DNA from: Nymphaea colorata
Lineage: Eukaryota > Streptophyta > Magnoliopsida > Nymphaeales > Nymphaeaceae
DNA length: 64,000 nt
Direction of reading: 5' to 3'
Assembly: GCF_008831285.2 (NCBI RefSeq)
Contig: NC_045138.2
Location: 7,221,205-7,285,204 of the forward strand
The notes under the pieces are model-generated. The model was given only the letters and a program-made list of their open reading frames with translations, ran no database searches and was not told where the DNA came from. The position numbers and the translations under genes are program-made. Positions 11,504 through 21,755 of the stretch are shown piece after piece. Within the stretch, counting starts at the first letter, position 1. Each line of letters starts with the position of its first letter.

Positions 11504-11821
11504 CAATGACCCATTGACGGAAGGGCCAGAGTTGTCCTCCAAACTGGTGGGAAGAGCCCAGGGACTCTATGCCTCGGCCAGGCTGCAGGGTCTGAGCTTG
11601 CTAATGGCAGTGAACTATGTATTCATGGAGAAGTACAATGGCAGTAGTTTGAGAATTCTAGGAGGAACACAACAATGCGGCCAGTGAGGGAGATGAAGGT
11701 GGTCGGCGGCAGCAGTCTGTTTAGGATTGCCCGTGGCTACGCCATTGCGAAGACTCATTGGTTTGATGCAAACACAGGAGATGCCACAATAGAGTACAAT
11801 GTCTACGTCGTCCATTATTAA

Positions 11822-13500
11822 TTAGAAGAAGAAGCCATGGCGGATCATGGAATCCTGAAATCCCAATTATGACTCTTGTCAGTTGGGTCGCGTTTGTTGT
11901 TCTTTGGATGGCCATTTAGCTTGTACAGTAACAACTTTTTTTTATCATATTTTTTATTTTTTTTTATAGGTGTAAGTGTTTCATAAATCTACTTCAAAAT
12001 TGAGAACTACTTCAAAATTTTAAAGAATACATGATGTTTCAAAATCAAAATTTTAAAGAACGAGCTTACATGATGTTTCAAAATTAAGGTAAATTCTTAA
12101 AAGATTATAACAAATATCCCAAGAACGTATGCTTAAATGATGTCATTATTTCCGAACAACCTCTTAAAAATTTAATATTTTATAATTAGTGTCCTTTTCA
12201 ATGAAAAATTTTTACATCTACCTCTGAATTCAACTTGATTACGAGGCGTAAAGACACAGCGAGACTTTCACCGAAAGTAGCCATCAAAGAGAAAAGCAAA
12301 AGTGAAAGGAGGGACGACTTAGATTGAGATAAAAAAAGAACCGGACTGCGTTTTTAGTTTATTTTATGCAGTGTTCATTCACCTTTCCTTTTCCCATCCG
12401 TATGCACGGGCTAAATGCTTGCCGAGTACGGTTCCATAACTGTTCTTTCTCCTTAGAGAATGGGTCTGGATCCAGACTATATGTATCCAATTTGAATCAA
12501 TTAAAAATGTTGTCCTTTAGCCATGTCCATTAACCGAGCAACAACGATTACTTTGAGTTTATCATAAGCCATGTTTGAGAGTCTTGGATCTGAGATTTGA
12601 GTGTGATTCTAAATCCACCTTATGTTAAATCCACAGCTTAAACTAAAGGGAATTTCTCAATTAGAGATCTTAAATCTGTGTTACATTATGAAGCCACTGA
12701 TATGTTCAATTTATTTTTTCTCTTTTAAGTTTCCTTTCCATCCATTTTGCTTTTGTTCTCTCTCTTTTTCTCCCTTTTTAATTGCCTAAGAAATGTAAGG
12801 GTGGGTGCTCTGCCAGGCCACCGGCAGGGGCCCAGTCGGGGCACGGGTTCGTGCCTGGAAACCAGGCCCGGGCCCAATGCCCAATGGGCCAGCCAGAAGG
12901 GAAACAAAGCCAGACCGATTAATTTTTAAAATTATGTTTTATTATTAACATTATATGTTTTCTTATTAAAAATATATTTTATATTCAAAAAAATTATTTT
13001 ATTTTTTAAAATAATCTTTTATTATAACCGTGCCTCGGCTTAAATTTCGGGTCCTTGCCCAGGCCCATCTTTCCGACATCAGACCGACCGACCTGAATGT
13101 TACCTTAAGGGTCCAATGGCCACCTCTTTGGTTTGAGAAGCCGACACTTTCTCATCCTTTTTGCCTGGTGGTCCTCTAAAATTGATGACTTGCCCCTTCC
13201 ACTCTTTGGGGACAGCAAGTTCTACAGGTTTAATTAGTCTATGAATATTCAAAAAACATGATTTTTTGGCAAAAAAAGATAAATGTATAACATTATATAT
13301 CCATAATTTTTTAAGAAGCAACAGCATCCTGTAAATGTTTGGATTAAAATAGCCTTCTCATGACCTTGATTTATAATAATAAAGTTCAAAAAACTAAAAT
13401 TGAACAAATAAATCTAAGAAACAACCATATAATTGTATATAAATATTTTATATATGTTTATAATATAATATATATTTCACCACACTCCCACACCCCGTTT
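11822..13500. other. Spacer with GC-rich repeat fragment
   Basis: No gene is supported. Around 12800-12905 a GC-rich patch contains CCCGGGCCCAATGCCCA, resembling the terminus of the GC-rich MITE family at 17888-18367 and 34096-34590. Another GC-rich patch lies at 13028-13095. Ends could not be fixed. Elsewhere the DNA is AT-rich. Confidence 0.45.
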
Positions 13501-13509
13501 TCTGGAATG

Positions 13510-13537
13510 TGCACACCCATGTGATATATTCACTATC

Positions 13538-13584
<47 letters not shown>

Positions 13585-13722
13585 TGATAATATCATATAA
13601 ACTAACTGCTGTTGAAGACAATCTTTTTTTTTTCTGTGATGATACAAAAATAGATGAGACCCGACTCGGAGAGCTGGGTGCTGCCCTTGATTGTTCAAGG
13701 GTTGTGTGACATATTGACTATC

Positions 13723-13766
<44 letters not shown>

Positions 13767-14144
13767 CACACATTCTGACACTCGCATCTCTCTCTTATGT
13801 GATATATTGACTATATATATATATATATATAAGTGTCAATATCATATAAACTAACTGCTCTTGAAGACCTTCATCTCTCACCCATCTCTCACCCATGTGA
13901 CATATTGACTATCTTTTATATTGACTATCGTTTATATATATATATATATATAAATGTCAATATCATATAAACCAACTGCTCTTGAAGACCATCATCTCTA
14001 TATATATTTATAAAAGTGTCAACATCATATAAACTAACTGCTCTTGAAGACCATCATCTCTATATATATTTACAAAAGTGTCAACATCATATAAACTAAC
14101 TGCTCTTGAAAACCATCATCTCTCACCCATGTGACATATTAACT

Positions 14145-14230
<86 letters not shown>

Positions 14231-14480
14231 TATCGATATCATATAAACTAACTGCTGTTGAAGACAAACTATTTTTTTTTTCTTTGATGATAGAAAAAAA
14301 AAAAAGATGAGACCCGACTCGAAGAGCTGGGTGCCGCCGTTGATTGTTAAAGGGTTGTGTGGGGCCACTGGGTGTACACATTTTTAGGTCATATTCTTTC
14401 CCTCTTGGCACCTTACGTCCTTGGAGGCTTGGACGGGACCACAAGAAATGTTCAAAATTTTCTTCCCTTTCTAGATGCAG
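13510..14480 (+). repeat. Imperfect minisatellite linked by (TA)n tracts
   Basis: The phrase ATCATATAAACTAACTGCT followed by (G/C)TTGAAGAC recurs at about 13590, 13842, 13962, 14023, 14083 and 14237. Between copies lie TGTGACATATTGACTATC and (TA)n runs, the longest at 14148-14228. A second-order repeat (GATGAGACCCGACTCG...GGGTTGTGTG) occurs at 13652-13710 and 14306-14360. Related copies are at 20127-20370. Long Tyr-Ile ORFs here are translations of the TA runs and not genes. Confidence 0.85.
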
Positions 14481-14499
14481 CCATTCCATATTTCTAGCC

Positions 14500-15213
14500 T
14501 CGTTATCTATATAAGTTTAATAAGGTTCAACACGAGCCTGAGTCCCGCTCAACTCCATTCATGGATAACTGGGCTCAACCTCGGGGCAAGCTTGATAATG
14601 TCATATCTAACTCGACTCAATAAATTAAGTTGAAGTTCAAACTCCACATGTTTAAGCTCAAGAAATTGAGAGACTCATGCCAGAAGCCATTAATATGAAA
14701 GATATGAAACAAAAAAGGGACTTTGACTTTTTTTCCTCCCCTTTCACAAAGAAAGTGCATTTTTACAAGTGGTTGTAAAATATTTTCTACTTAAATTGAA
14801 AAAAAATCAATATCATGCTTTAGTTTTGCAAAATTTTCGAACAAAATGTTTAAGCTTCAAACAACGTTTAGAAGCTTGCGGCATAATTTTCTGTAAACCA
14901 ACAAGGAAAAAATAATACATCGGATTTATTTGTGAATTTTTTTCAGAAGTATGCTTAAATTTGGTAAATGTCCAAGATGATTCTCTTTAATCAAAATCGA
15001 TTTCAAAATCATGTTCTCTCCGTGTAAACGTGTTATATTATTAAAAAGAATATGAAAATTTGGCATTTTTATATTCATCAATATTTTAAGTGCCATAAAA
15101 TATCCTATACATGTCATATCCTAAAGCAACTCTACAAATCAAGACTGAGATCTGAAGGGCACCCTACACTGCCGTTTCTAAAAGATTTAAACAGCAGTTC
15201 AGCAAAATTTAAT
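14500..15213. other. AT-rich spacer with a GAGCCTGAG/AACTCGA-type repeat remnant
   Basis: No gene is supported. 14515-14660 has the TCAAGCTCGA-type wording also present at 1-310, 15240-15540, 29950-30050 and 33905-33970, suggesting a dispersed repeat family. The rest is AT-rich with short ORFs lacking recognisable domains. Confidence 0.4.
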
Positions 15214-15737
15214 CGTTATATTCTTACTTATAAACGAGTCAAGTTCAAGTTTTAATGTATATTGGAAATGGTAATCAAATCCAATTCAAGTTGTAGGAGG
15301 TCGACTCATTTAAGCTTGGTTATGCCTGGCTATGTAAATCCTTCTCATCGTAGTTGAATTACTTAAATTAGTTATCGAGTTAAACGAGTTGACAAGTTTA
15401 AAAAAGCAAGAGTTAACAAGAACGATTTAAACAAGTCGAACTCTAGTTTCACACCGAGCAGTCCTGTCGAGCTTGAGCTGTTCTATGAATCTCGACTTAA
15501 ATTCAAGCTCTAGTTTTTCTTAGCAAAGTTGAACTCGGCTGGTAATGCAATCCATTGTGTTCCAAGGCAGAAACTTCCTCAAGTCAATGCGCAATCTTTG
15601 AATATTATCTGGTGCATGTGAAGTCATGCTCTAGTCAACACGTGCCAGATGTGGGAGATCTACCAAATTCAGGCAGCGCTAATTCGACGAACATCTATCG
15701 TTCGCTATCAACTTGTGGTCATGATTCAAACTAAAGG
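15214..15737 (+). repeat. Dirigent-upstream block, copy 2
   Basis: Homologous to 1-498 and, in its distal part, 20500-20885. It continues without a break into dirigent gene B. Confidence 0.8.
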
Positions 15738-15900
15738 ATGGTTAGGTCAGCTTTCAAAACCATGAGTTAGAAAGAGAACAAGAGAAAGAATTCAATCTCG
15801 ATCGATAAATTGATCAAACACAACGGCATTGCCTTTTCTACTCCTCTCTGTTTGCATTTCCTGTTCCAGTTTCCAAATTCACATTCATAAATTTCTATAC

Positions 15901-15908
15901 TGTAAATA
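15901..15908 (+). promoter_or_regulatory. Destroyed TATA box of dirigent gene B
   Basis: Gene C reads ACTG, 56 bp, then TAAATACTACC, with its TATA box spanning the end of the 56 bp. Gene B reads ACTGTAAATACTACC. The 56 bp corresponding to 21065-21120, including the first TA of TATAAATA, are missing, leaving TGTAAATA. Confidence 0.75.
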
Positions 15909-15968
15909 CTACCTGCAGTGCATGCCTCCTCATCATTGGCTTTCCTGTTTCACAGCAAAGCCAACGCA

Positions 15969-16548
15969 ATGGCCTATTCCCTTCTTCCAAAACCCTCAGC
16001 CACTATCTTCCTCTTTACCTTCTTCTCCATCGTTGCCGTAGCAGTGGATGCCAAACTGGTTCATAGTCAAGGATCAAGGAGTCCTCCACAGGCCACCGAA
16101 GGATAAGATATCCCACCTCCATTTCTACTTCCACGACATCCTCAGCGGCCGGAATCCGACTGCAGTACCCATCGCTGGAGCTAGGAACGGGACCTCGGCA
16201 ACGGGGTTTGGTGATGTTATAATGATCGACGCCCCCTTGACAGAAGGGCCCGAGTTGTCTTCCAAGCTGGTGGGAAGAACCCAGGGGCTCTACGCTTCGG
16301 CGGGGCTGCAGGAAGCGAGCTTGCTCATGGCAGTGAACTACGTGTTCATGGAGGGGAAGTACAACGGCAGCAGCCTGAGCATTCTAGGGAGGAACGCGCC
16401 GATGCAGAGAGTAAGGGAGATGCCAGAGATGGGTGGTAGCGGTCTGTTCAGGATGGCTCGTGGCTGCGCCCTTCCGAGGACTCGCTGGTTTAATGCAAAC
16501 ACAGGAGACGCCATTGTGGAGTACAATGTCTTTGTCGTCCATTATTAG
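15969..16548 (+). pseudogene. Dirigent gene B, frameshifted by a 7-bp tandem duplication
   Basis: The ATG at 15969 aligns with the start of gene C and opens a signal peptide (MAYSLLPKPSATIFLFTFF...AVDAKLVHS). CAAGGAT/CAAGGAG (16068-16081) is a 7-bp tandem duplication that shifts the frame and gives TAA at 16104-16106 after 45 residues. The shifted frame carries the whole remaining dirigent domain without a stop (SHLHFYFHDILSGRNPTAV, PLTEGPELSSKLVGRTQG, YVFMEGKYNGSSLSILGRN, VEYNVFVVHY). The conserved Asp-Asp-Pro has become Asp-Ala-Pro and ARGYA has become ARGCA. An ATG at 16048 could start a 166-residue protein without a signal peptide, but a cytosolic dirigent protein is not expected. With the TATA loss, I call it a young pseudogene. 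Confidence 0.85.
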
Positions 16549-17834
16549 TTAAAGAGACCACATGTCCTGCCATGTAATATATCCCAATATTTTCCTCTTA
16601 TATGTTATTCTTTAATATTATCTTATGAATAAGATAATTAATTATTTGAAGATTTTAAGTTACACTACAACATCCTAATAAAAATAATAAAAAGATTTGG
16701 GAGTTTTGAAGGAAAAAGATTAGTTGGTTGGTTGCATTATGTACAATCAAATGCATTACATGTGGACTTTTAGCCTACTTTAAGAATGGTTTTCGATCAT
16801 GTCTCACAGGTTCAGGTACACATTTGTATTGTGCATAGGCCTGTGCATATAATCACTTTTAAATTATAGAATGAAACCAAAATTTTTCACACTAGGTCTT
16901 TTCACTCCAATCTGGATTCCTGTCGAAAGACCTTCAGACTCGAAAGCCGAAAAAAGAGCCCATAAGCTCAGAGGATAGTCTTGCCTATCATAGGTCAAGG
17001 GGACACTGAAAAAGTTCTAACCTTTCAAAATAGTCCTGACCTTTCAATAAAAATGAGTCTTGACCTTTCAAAAAAATCGATGAAGAGCCGAGAGACATCT
17101 TTCTCTCATGGGACCGAAGAGCCTCGAGGAAGGTCGCTTTGCTCGTTCCGAGCTACAGGCTTTGCGAGGCCACTACATGACGCTTTGCTAGTGCTTTCAC
17201 CTTGCTCGTTCCGCGAAGCGAGTGCTTTAGGGTACGTCATGAGCAAAGCCCACAAAGCACTCGCAATTACATGAACATTCTAATAAAATGTTTTGAAGGA
17301 AAAATATTGTTTGGTGCATTGTGCACAACCCCCAATGCATGACATGTAGACTTCTGCCCCACTTTTTGATTGGTCTTTGGCTAGGTGTTGTCTGTGCATC
17401 CTTTAAATTTCAAAGTGAAACTAAAATTTTTTCTTGAACATCTTCATAAAGACATTTAATGCTAAAAGTTACTTGATGCATTTTACACAACCTTCAATGC
17501 ATGACATGTGGACCTCTACTTCACTTTTAGAATGGTTTTGGCTCAGATGTCACGGTCAGTTACACATTTGTATCGTGCATAGGTCTTATAACCACATTTA
17601 AATTATAAAAGTGAAATCAAAATTTTTATTATGAAAAGTCCATCTGTTGACAAAACAAACTGCCAAAACAGGCCAATATATTTTTTGAAAATTCTTCTAG
17701 GAAACGAAAGACAATTTTTAAAAAATTTATACATGTCAAATTAAATAATTTAAAATCTGAGAGGGGTCATTTCCCTGGCGTCCTTTTTGCCTCCACGAGT
17801 GATTTTACCTGAAAAAAAATTAGTGAAGGTTGTC
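16549..17834. other. Spacer with repeated Cys/CCA-poor AT DNA and a short inverted GC patch
   Basis: No gene is supported. Phrases of 16730-16860 recur at 17290-17400 and 17480-17600 (GCATTACATGTGGAC, TGTATCGTGCATAGG, ATTATAAAAGTGAAA), so this is a diverged repeat of about 300-600 bp in three copies. 17100-17265 is GC-richer and contains near-inverted wording (CATGACGCTTTGCTAGTGC against GCGAGTGC...CGTCATGAGC). The 97-codon ORF at 16981-17274 over that patch has no recognisable domain. Confidence 0.5.
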
Positions 17835-17879
17835 TCAAATATATATGGCATGCCAGTATAATTAATGGTTTAAAATATA

Positions 17880-17887
17880 GTTTTTAG
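17880..17887. repeat. 8-bp target-site duplication of MITE copy 1
   Basis: GTTTTTAG (17880-17887) and GTTTTTTG (18368-18375) flank the element. The related empty site has a single GTTTTTAG at 2264-2271, followed by GGGCTTAGAC against GGTCTTAGAC here. Confidence 0.8.
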
Positions 17888-18367
17888 TAAATTTGGGCAA
17901 TGGGCCGGCCCGGCCCGACTCCCGCCCTTGGGCCTTCGTCCCCTGCTCCCCTCCCTCAGTCCCTCTCCCCTCGCCCTCTCCCTCAGACCCTCTCCCTTCC
18001 CGTTTCCCTCTCTGCTCCCCCTCTGCTTCCCTCTCCCTGTCCGGTCCCCCTCTCCCTCTCCCCCTCCGCCCTCTGCTTCTGTCTCCTTCTCTGTTGCCCC
18101 TCTCCCTCACCCCTTCTCTGTTGCCCCTCTCCCTCTCCCTCCTCCTCTGTCTCCCTCGCGGCTCCCCCTCCTCCCCCATGTGGGCCGTCAGCGGGGACCC
18201 AATGGCCATAGCCGGAGGGCGGAGGGAAAGGGGGGGCGGGACTCGGGAGGGCAGGGAAAGGGCGTTGAGGAGGGGAAAGGTGGGCGGGCTGGGCCGGGTC
18301 CGGGCCGGGCTGAGCGGCCCGACCCAACAGCCGGGCCGGGCTGTTCCCAGGCCGAGACCCATGCCTA
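17888..18367 (+). mobile_element. GC-rich hAT-like MITE, copy 1
   Basis: A 480-bp non-coding element starts TAAATTTGGGCAATGGGCC and ends GACCCATGCCTA, with 8-bp target-site copies and an empty homologous site at 2264. The core is strand-asymmetric: 17930-18180 is nearly pure pyrimidine on +, while 18205-18295 is purine-rich. The lack of stops in this composition yields long ORFs on both strands, which I reject. It shares termini and parts of the core (GTCTCCCTCGC, GGGTCCGGG...GCTGAGCGGCCCGAC) with 34096-34590. Confidence 0.82.
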
Positions 18368-19310
18368 GTTTTTTGGGTCTTAGACATTTTATTACAAACA
18401 ATATGATTTTGATTTCACATGTATTATATAATATAGCCCACTCAAAACTAAGTTACATGATCCGTATAATTAACCACAGTGTAAAAATATTAGGGTTGAC
18501 AACATTATCAATTACCTTTATCGCTGCATATAACAAAACACATTAAGTTTGTTGTAAAGCATAAGAAACTGAGAATATTGACTAGAAAAGCGTAGAAGTA
18601 ATAAAATAAACTTGTGAACTGTTCTAGACATTGGTAAACAAATCCATTTAGATGTATCCAGTCAAATATCAGGATCATGCGCCAGTTAAATCTTCGAGGC
18701 TAACTAATGAAAACTAATGAAATATTTCTTTTATCGATAGTATTTTAATCTTTTTATCACACTAATTTCTCAACTTAAATTACTAATAATTAAAGATTAT
18801 CTAGTAACATGTTTTTTTTCACTATAAAAATTTAAATATTTCTTTTATTATCTTAATTCATTCCAGACAATTCTAAAATAAGTCTACAAGACTTTTGTAG
18901 GCCGCATGGCGGCTTTTTGTATGGAAGTAGGAAAGTCTGACTCAAGCAAAAAAAGGAACACATGGCAACTTTTTGTATGGAAGTAGGAAAGTCTGACTTA
19001 AACATCAGAAAAGGTGCGAATAGAGATATACCGACTAGTGATTTATTCAAATTTGGTAATGTTATGGTAGACTTTTGTAGGCCGCATGGTGGCTTTTTGT
19101 ATATGGAAGTAGGAAAGTCTGACTCATGCAAAAAAAGGAACACAAAAAAAAGGAAGGTGCGTTCACATGACTTAACTCGTTTCAATTTTTATTGCAGAAT
19201 ATTAATATTATATATGAACAAAGCCTTTTGTTCGCTCATTGGCAGACAATAAACAGAGACCAAAATTAATTTTCTCATGGCCTTTTATTTGGGTGACAAT
19301 TATTTAATTT

Positions 19311-20040
19311 TATCTATTCAATTGGTTAAGCAAATGACTCTCGAACTCGTTCATGAGCCAAACTTTAAGGAGTCCAACTACTCAAGCTTATTGTTCACCC
19401 CTGGCGATGGCCCCGCCTTTGTGTGAAATGATCTCGCGACTTATGCTTTCAAGAGCATAAGGTTAAATTATGTTGAAAATTAGATTAAAATGATGTCAAC
19501 CTGAAAAGGTGGAGAGGGTCGGTGGACAAAATTTGTGGTTATGTATATATATAAAATAATAATAATATGCTGTTGTTTATTGGATGTTGCTGTAAAAGTT
19601 ATAAGTTGTTGATTTATGGTATTTCAGGAACGATTCATGTTTTAGGTAGCTATCAAACTCATACATGTGAGATTGAATGGTAATCGCTCGGTTCATGGAC
19701 TTTAAGAAAATTAGATGATCGAGACTGAGCAGAAAAAATTAAAACCAAGCCATATTTTGAATACTAAAATACCCTTCAAGGATGAGACAAACGAGTTTCC
19801 TTAAGATCCCTTACCATCTTTTCATCTCTTGAAAAATTTTGGCTTTAAAAATTTTCAACTTAAATTCTGCCATCCTAAGTCCTTAAAATAGACACGTAAA
19901 CGATTCCAGTTCAATGTAGCATATAAAGGTTTACTAGCTACCCATTTTTTTATTTGGATTTGAATAAATTTTCTGGCCTCTCAAACAACACAGTGTTCAA
20001 TCTATTACATCAAGCAGCTGTAAATAAATGGAGCTCAAAA
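19311..20040. other. AT-rich spacer
   Basis: No supported gene, RNA or element end; short ORFs only. Confidence 0.5.
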
Positions 20041-20058
20041 TAGTTAGCGGATTTTAAC

Positions 20059-20061
<3 letters not shown>

Positions 20062-20102
<41 letters not shown>

Positions 20103-20159
20103 CTGAATTCTTCGCAGCATTTGATGTCACATAAATTAACTGCTGTTCAAGACAATCTG

Positions 20160-20248
<89 letters not shown>
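20062..20248. repeat. (TA)n arrays with minisatellite unit
   Basis: TA runs at about 20062-20101 and 20162-20247 flank CACATAAATTAACTGCTGTTCAAGAC, a diverged copy of the unit in 13510-14480. Downstream, GGGTTCTGTGGGCCACTGGG (20321-20342) matches 14350-14375. Confidence 0.9.
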
Positions 20249-20250
<2 letters not shown>

Positions 20251-20499
20251 AGATGAAACCGCTAACTTGTTGGAAACAGGGTCTCCGATCGGTTGGGTAT
20301 TCACATTTTCTGTTAATTGTTGAAGGGTTCTGTGGGCCACTGGGTATACACATTTTCCATCAATGGTAAGTCATATTCGTTTCAGTCTGGAAGCCGTACA
20401 TCCGTGGACTGAACGGCTAGAAATACTTAATTTTCCAATCATTTAAAAAAAAAAATTGGAAGATAAAAATAAAAATTGAAAAAAAAAGTATTAAACTAG

Positions 20500-20885
20500 T
20501 TAACCAGTTATACGAGTTAACAAATTAAAAGAAACGAAACATGTTAATAAAAATTATGTAAACAACTTGAGCGAGTCGAACTTGAGTTTCACGCAGTCAG
20601 GTCGGGCTTGAGCATGTTCTGTGAAGCTCGATTGGAACAAGCCAAAGATCGAGGACTCAGCTCGTATGCAGCCATATGTGTTCCAGAAGCAGAAGTCTGG
20701 TATCCTCAAGTCAATGAGCAAATTACAACATTTGAATCTTCTCTAAAGGATGTGAAGTCTGCGTGCTTTAGTCAGCACGCCTCAGAAGTTGGGAGATCTA
20801 CGAAAGTCAGCCAGCGCCAATTCAACGAACGTCTATCATTCGCTATCAATTTGTGATCATGATTCAACCTAAGGGATGGTTAGGT
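20500..20885 (+). repeat. Dirigent-upstream block, copy 3
   Basis: Diverged copy of the distal part of 1-498 and of 15214-15737 (GTCGGGCTTGAGC, GGGAGATCTAC, GAACGTCTATC...TTCGCTATCAA). The 82-codon ORF inside it (20608-20856) has interruptions in the homologous copies and is not a gene. Confidence 0.75.
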
Positions 20886-21118
20886 CAGCCTTCAAAACCA
20901 GGCGTTAGGAAGAGAACAAGAGAAACAATTCAATCTCCATCAATGAATTGATCAGAACGAGACCACCATGAACGCAATAAACGCAACACCGCTGCCTTTT
21001 CTACTCCTCTCTGTTCACATTTTCTGTTCAAATTTCCAAATCTCATTCATAAATATCTTTACTGAAAAGTCATCATACTATTAAGCATGTAGAGCAAAAG
21101 TCTGTAGATCTCTCCCTC

Positions 21119-21126
21119 TATAAATA
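21119..21126 (+). promoter_or_regulatory. TATA box of dirigent gene C
   Basis: TATAAATA, 67 bp upstream of the ATG. The intact counterpart of the damaged box in gene B. Confidence 0.75.
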
Positions 21127-21185
21127 CTACCTGCAATGCATGCCTCCCCATCATCAGTTTTCTGTTTCACAGCAAAGCCGACGCA

Positions 21186-21755
21186 ATGGCGTATTCCCTT
21201 CTTCCAAAATCCTCCGCATGCACCATCTTCCTTTTTTGCTTTTTCTTCCTCGTTGCCGTGGCAGTGGATGCCAAACTGGTTCATAGTGATGGAGTACTCC
21301 ACCGGCCGCCGAAGGAGAAGACGTCCCACCTCCACTTCTACTTCCACGACATCGTCCGCGGCCGGAATCAAACTGTAGTACGGGTTGCCGGAGCTGGGAA
21401 CCGGACCTCGGCGACGGGGTTTGGCGATGTTGTGATGATCGACGACCCCTTGACAGAAGGGCCTGAGTTGTCTTCCAAACTGGTGGGAAGAGCCCAAGGG
21501 CTCTACGCTTCGTCCGGGCTGCAGGAAACGAGCTTGCTGATGGCAGTGAACTATGTGTTCATGGAGGGAAAGTACAATGGCAGCAGCTTGAGCATTCTGG
21601 GGAGGAACACGGCGATGCGGCCGGTGAGGGAGATGGCGGTGGTCGGCGGCAGCGGTCTGTTCAGGATGGCCCGTGGCTACGCCATTGCGAGGACTCACTC
21701 GTTTGATACAAACCAGGCCACGGTCGAGTACAATGTCTATGTCGTCCATTATTAG
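21186..21755 (+). CDS. Dirigent protein C (intact)
   Basis: This is a 189-residue, single-exon dirigent protein of normal family length. Dirigent proteins are secreted beta-barrel oligomers that bind oxidase-made phenoxy radicals and impose stereo- and regioselective coupling, as in lignan formation. Residues 1 to about 28 form a hydrophobic signal peptide. The domain runs from SHLHFYFHDIV (47-57) through TGFGDVVMIDDPLTEGPEL (78-96), LVGRAQGLYA, YVFMEGKYNGSSLSILGRN (123-141) and VVGGSGLFRMARGYA to VEYNVYVVHY at the C-terminus. Possible N-glycosylation sites are N61, N72 and N131. The mature chain has no Cys, so it cannot form the disulfide of the DIR-a type and looks like a DIR-b/d member. 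The ATG is chosen because the signal peptide begins there and the homologues share it. A TATA box lies at 21119. The substrate cannot be told from sequence. Confidence 0.95.
   Translation: MAYSLLPKSSACTIFLFCFFFLVAVAVDAKLVHSDGVLHRPPKEKTSHLHFYFHDIVRGRNQTVVRVAGAGNRTSATGFGDVVMIDDPLTEGPELSSKLVGRAQGLYASSGLQETSLLMAVNYVFMEGKYNGSSLSILGRNTAMRPVREMAVVGGSGLFRMARGYAIARTHSFDTNQATVEYNVYVVHY

Larger units (their letters stand above)
5867..11821 (+). pseudogene. Dirigent gene A, disrupted by a Copia element
   Basis: A dirigent-family gene (secreted proteins guiding phenoxy-radical coupling) is split by the Copia element 6094-11503. The left part (5867-6093) starts MASSLPPKSSTTIFLSC and soon meets a TAG. Relative to gene C, about 30 bp of the signal-peptide/mature junction is lost and the frame shifted. 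The frame then reads SNIHFYFHDIVSDRNPTAV and reaches an Ile-Asp codon pair at the insertion. The right part (11504-11821) resumes with DPLTEGPELSSKLVGRAQG. It lacks one Gly codon before KYNGSS and has a 1-bp deletion near 11660 that brings a stop, then continues in another frame to VEYNVYVVHY. Three independent lesions beside the insertion make it a dead gene. The TATA box and ATG context remain. Confidence 0.93.
17835..19310 (+). repeat. Dirigent-downstream block, copy 2
   Basis: Homologous to 2200-4130, interrupted by the MITE at 17888-18367. At 18891-19130 a roughly 45-bp phrase (GCCGCATGG...CTTTTTGTATGGAAGTAGG...GTCTGACT) is present three times, against once at 3895-3945 in copy 1. Confidence 0.75.

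Noticed and set aside
13509-14489. ORFs with Tyr-Ile repeats
   Set aside because: Direct translations of (TA)n runs; no conserved sequence outside them. The same applies at 20044-20369 and 31470-31709.
16981-17274. 97-codon ORF in a GC-richer patch
   Set aside because: The patch has near-inverted repeats and sits in a repeated spacer; no protein family recognised.
17862-18546. Overlapping ORFs of 100-217 codons on both strands, rich in Pro/Ser/Leu or Arg/Gly/Glu
   Set aside because: They translate the C/T-rich or G/A-rich core of a MITE, where stop codons are rare by composition. The empty homologous site at 2264 shows the whole segment is an insertion.
20608-20856. 82-codon ORF upstream of dirigent C
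   Set aside because: It lies in the repeated upstream block; the homologous copies at 1-498 and 15214-15737 do not keep the frame.
21081-21749. 222-codon ORF antisense to dirigent C
   Set aside because: Shadow of a GC-rich coding sequence; no recognisable domain. Equivalent antisense ORFs occur over dirigent D and E.
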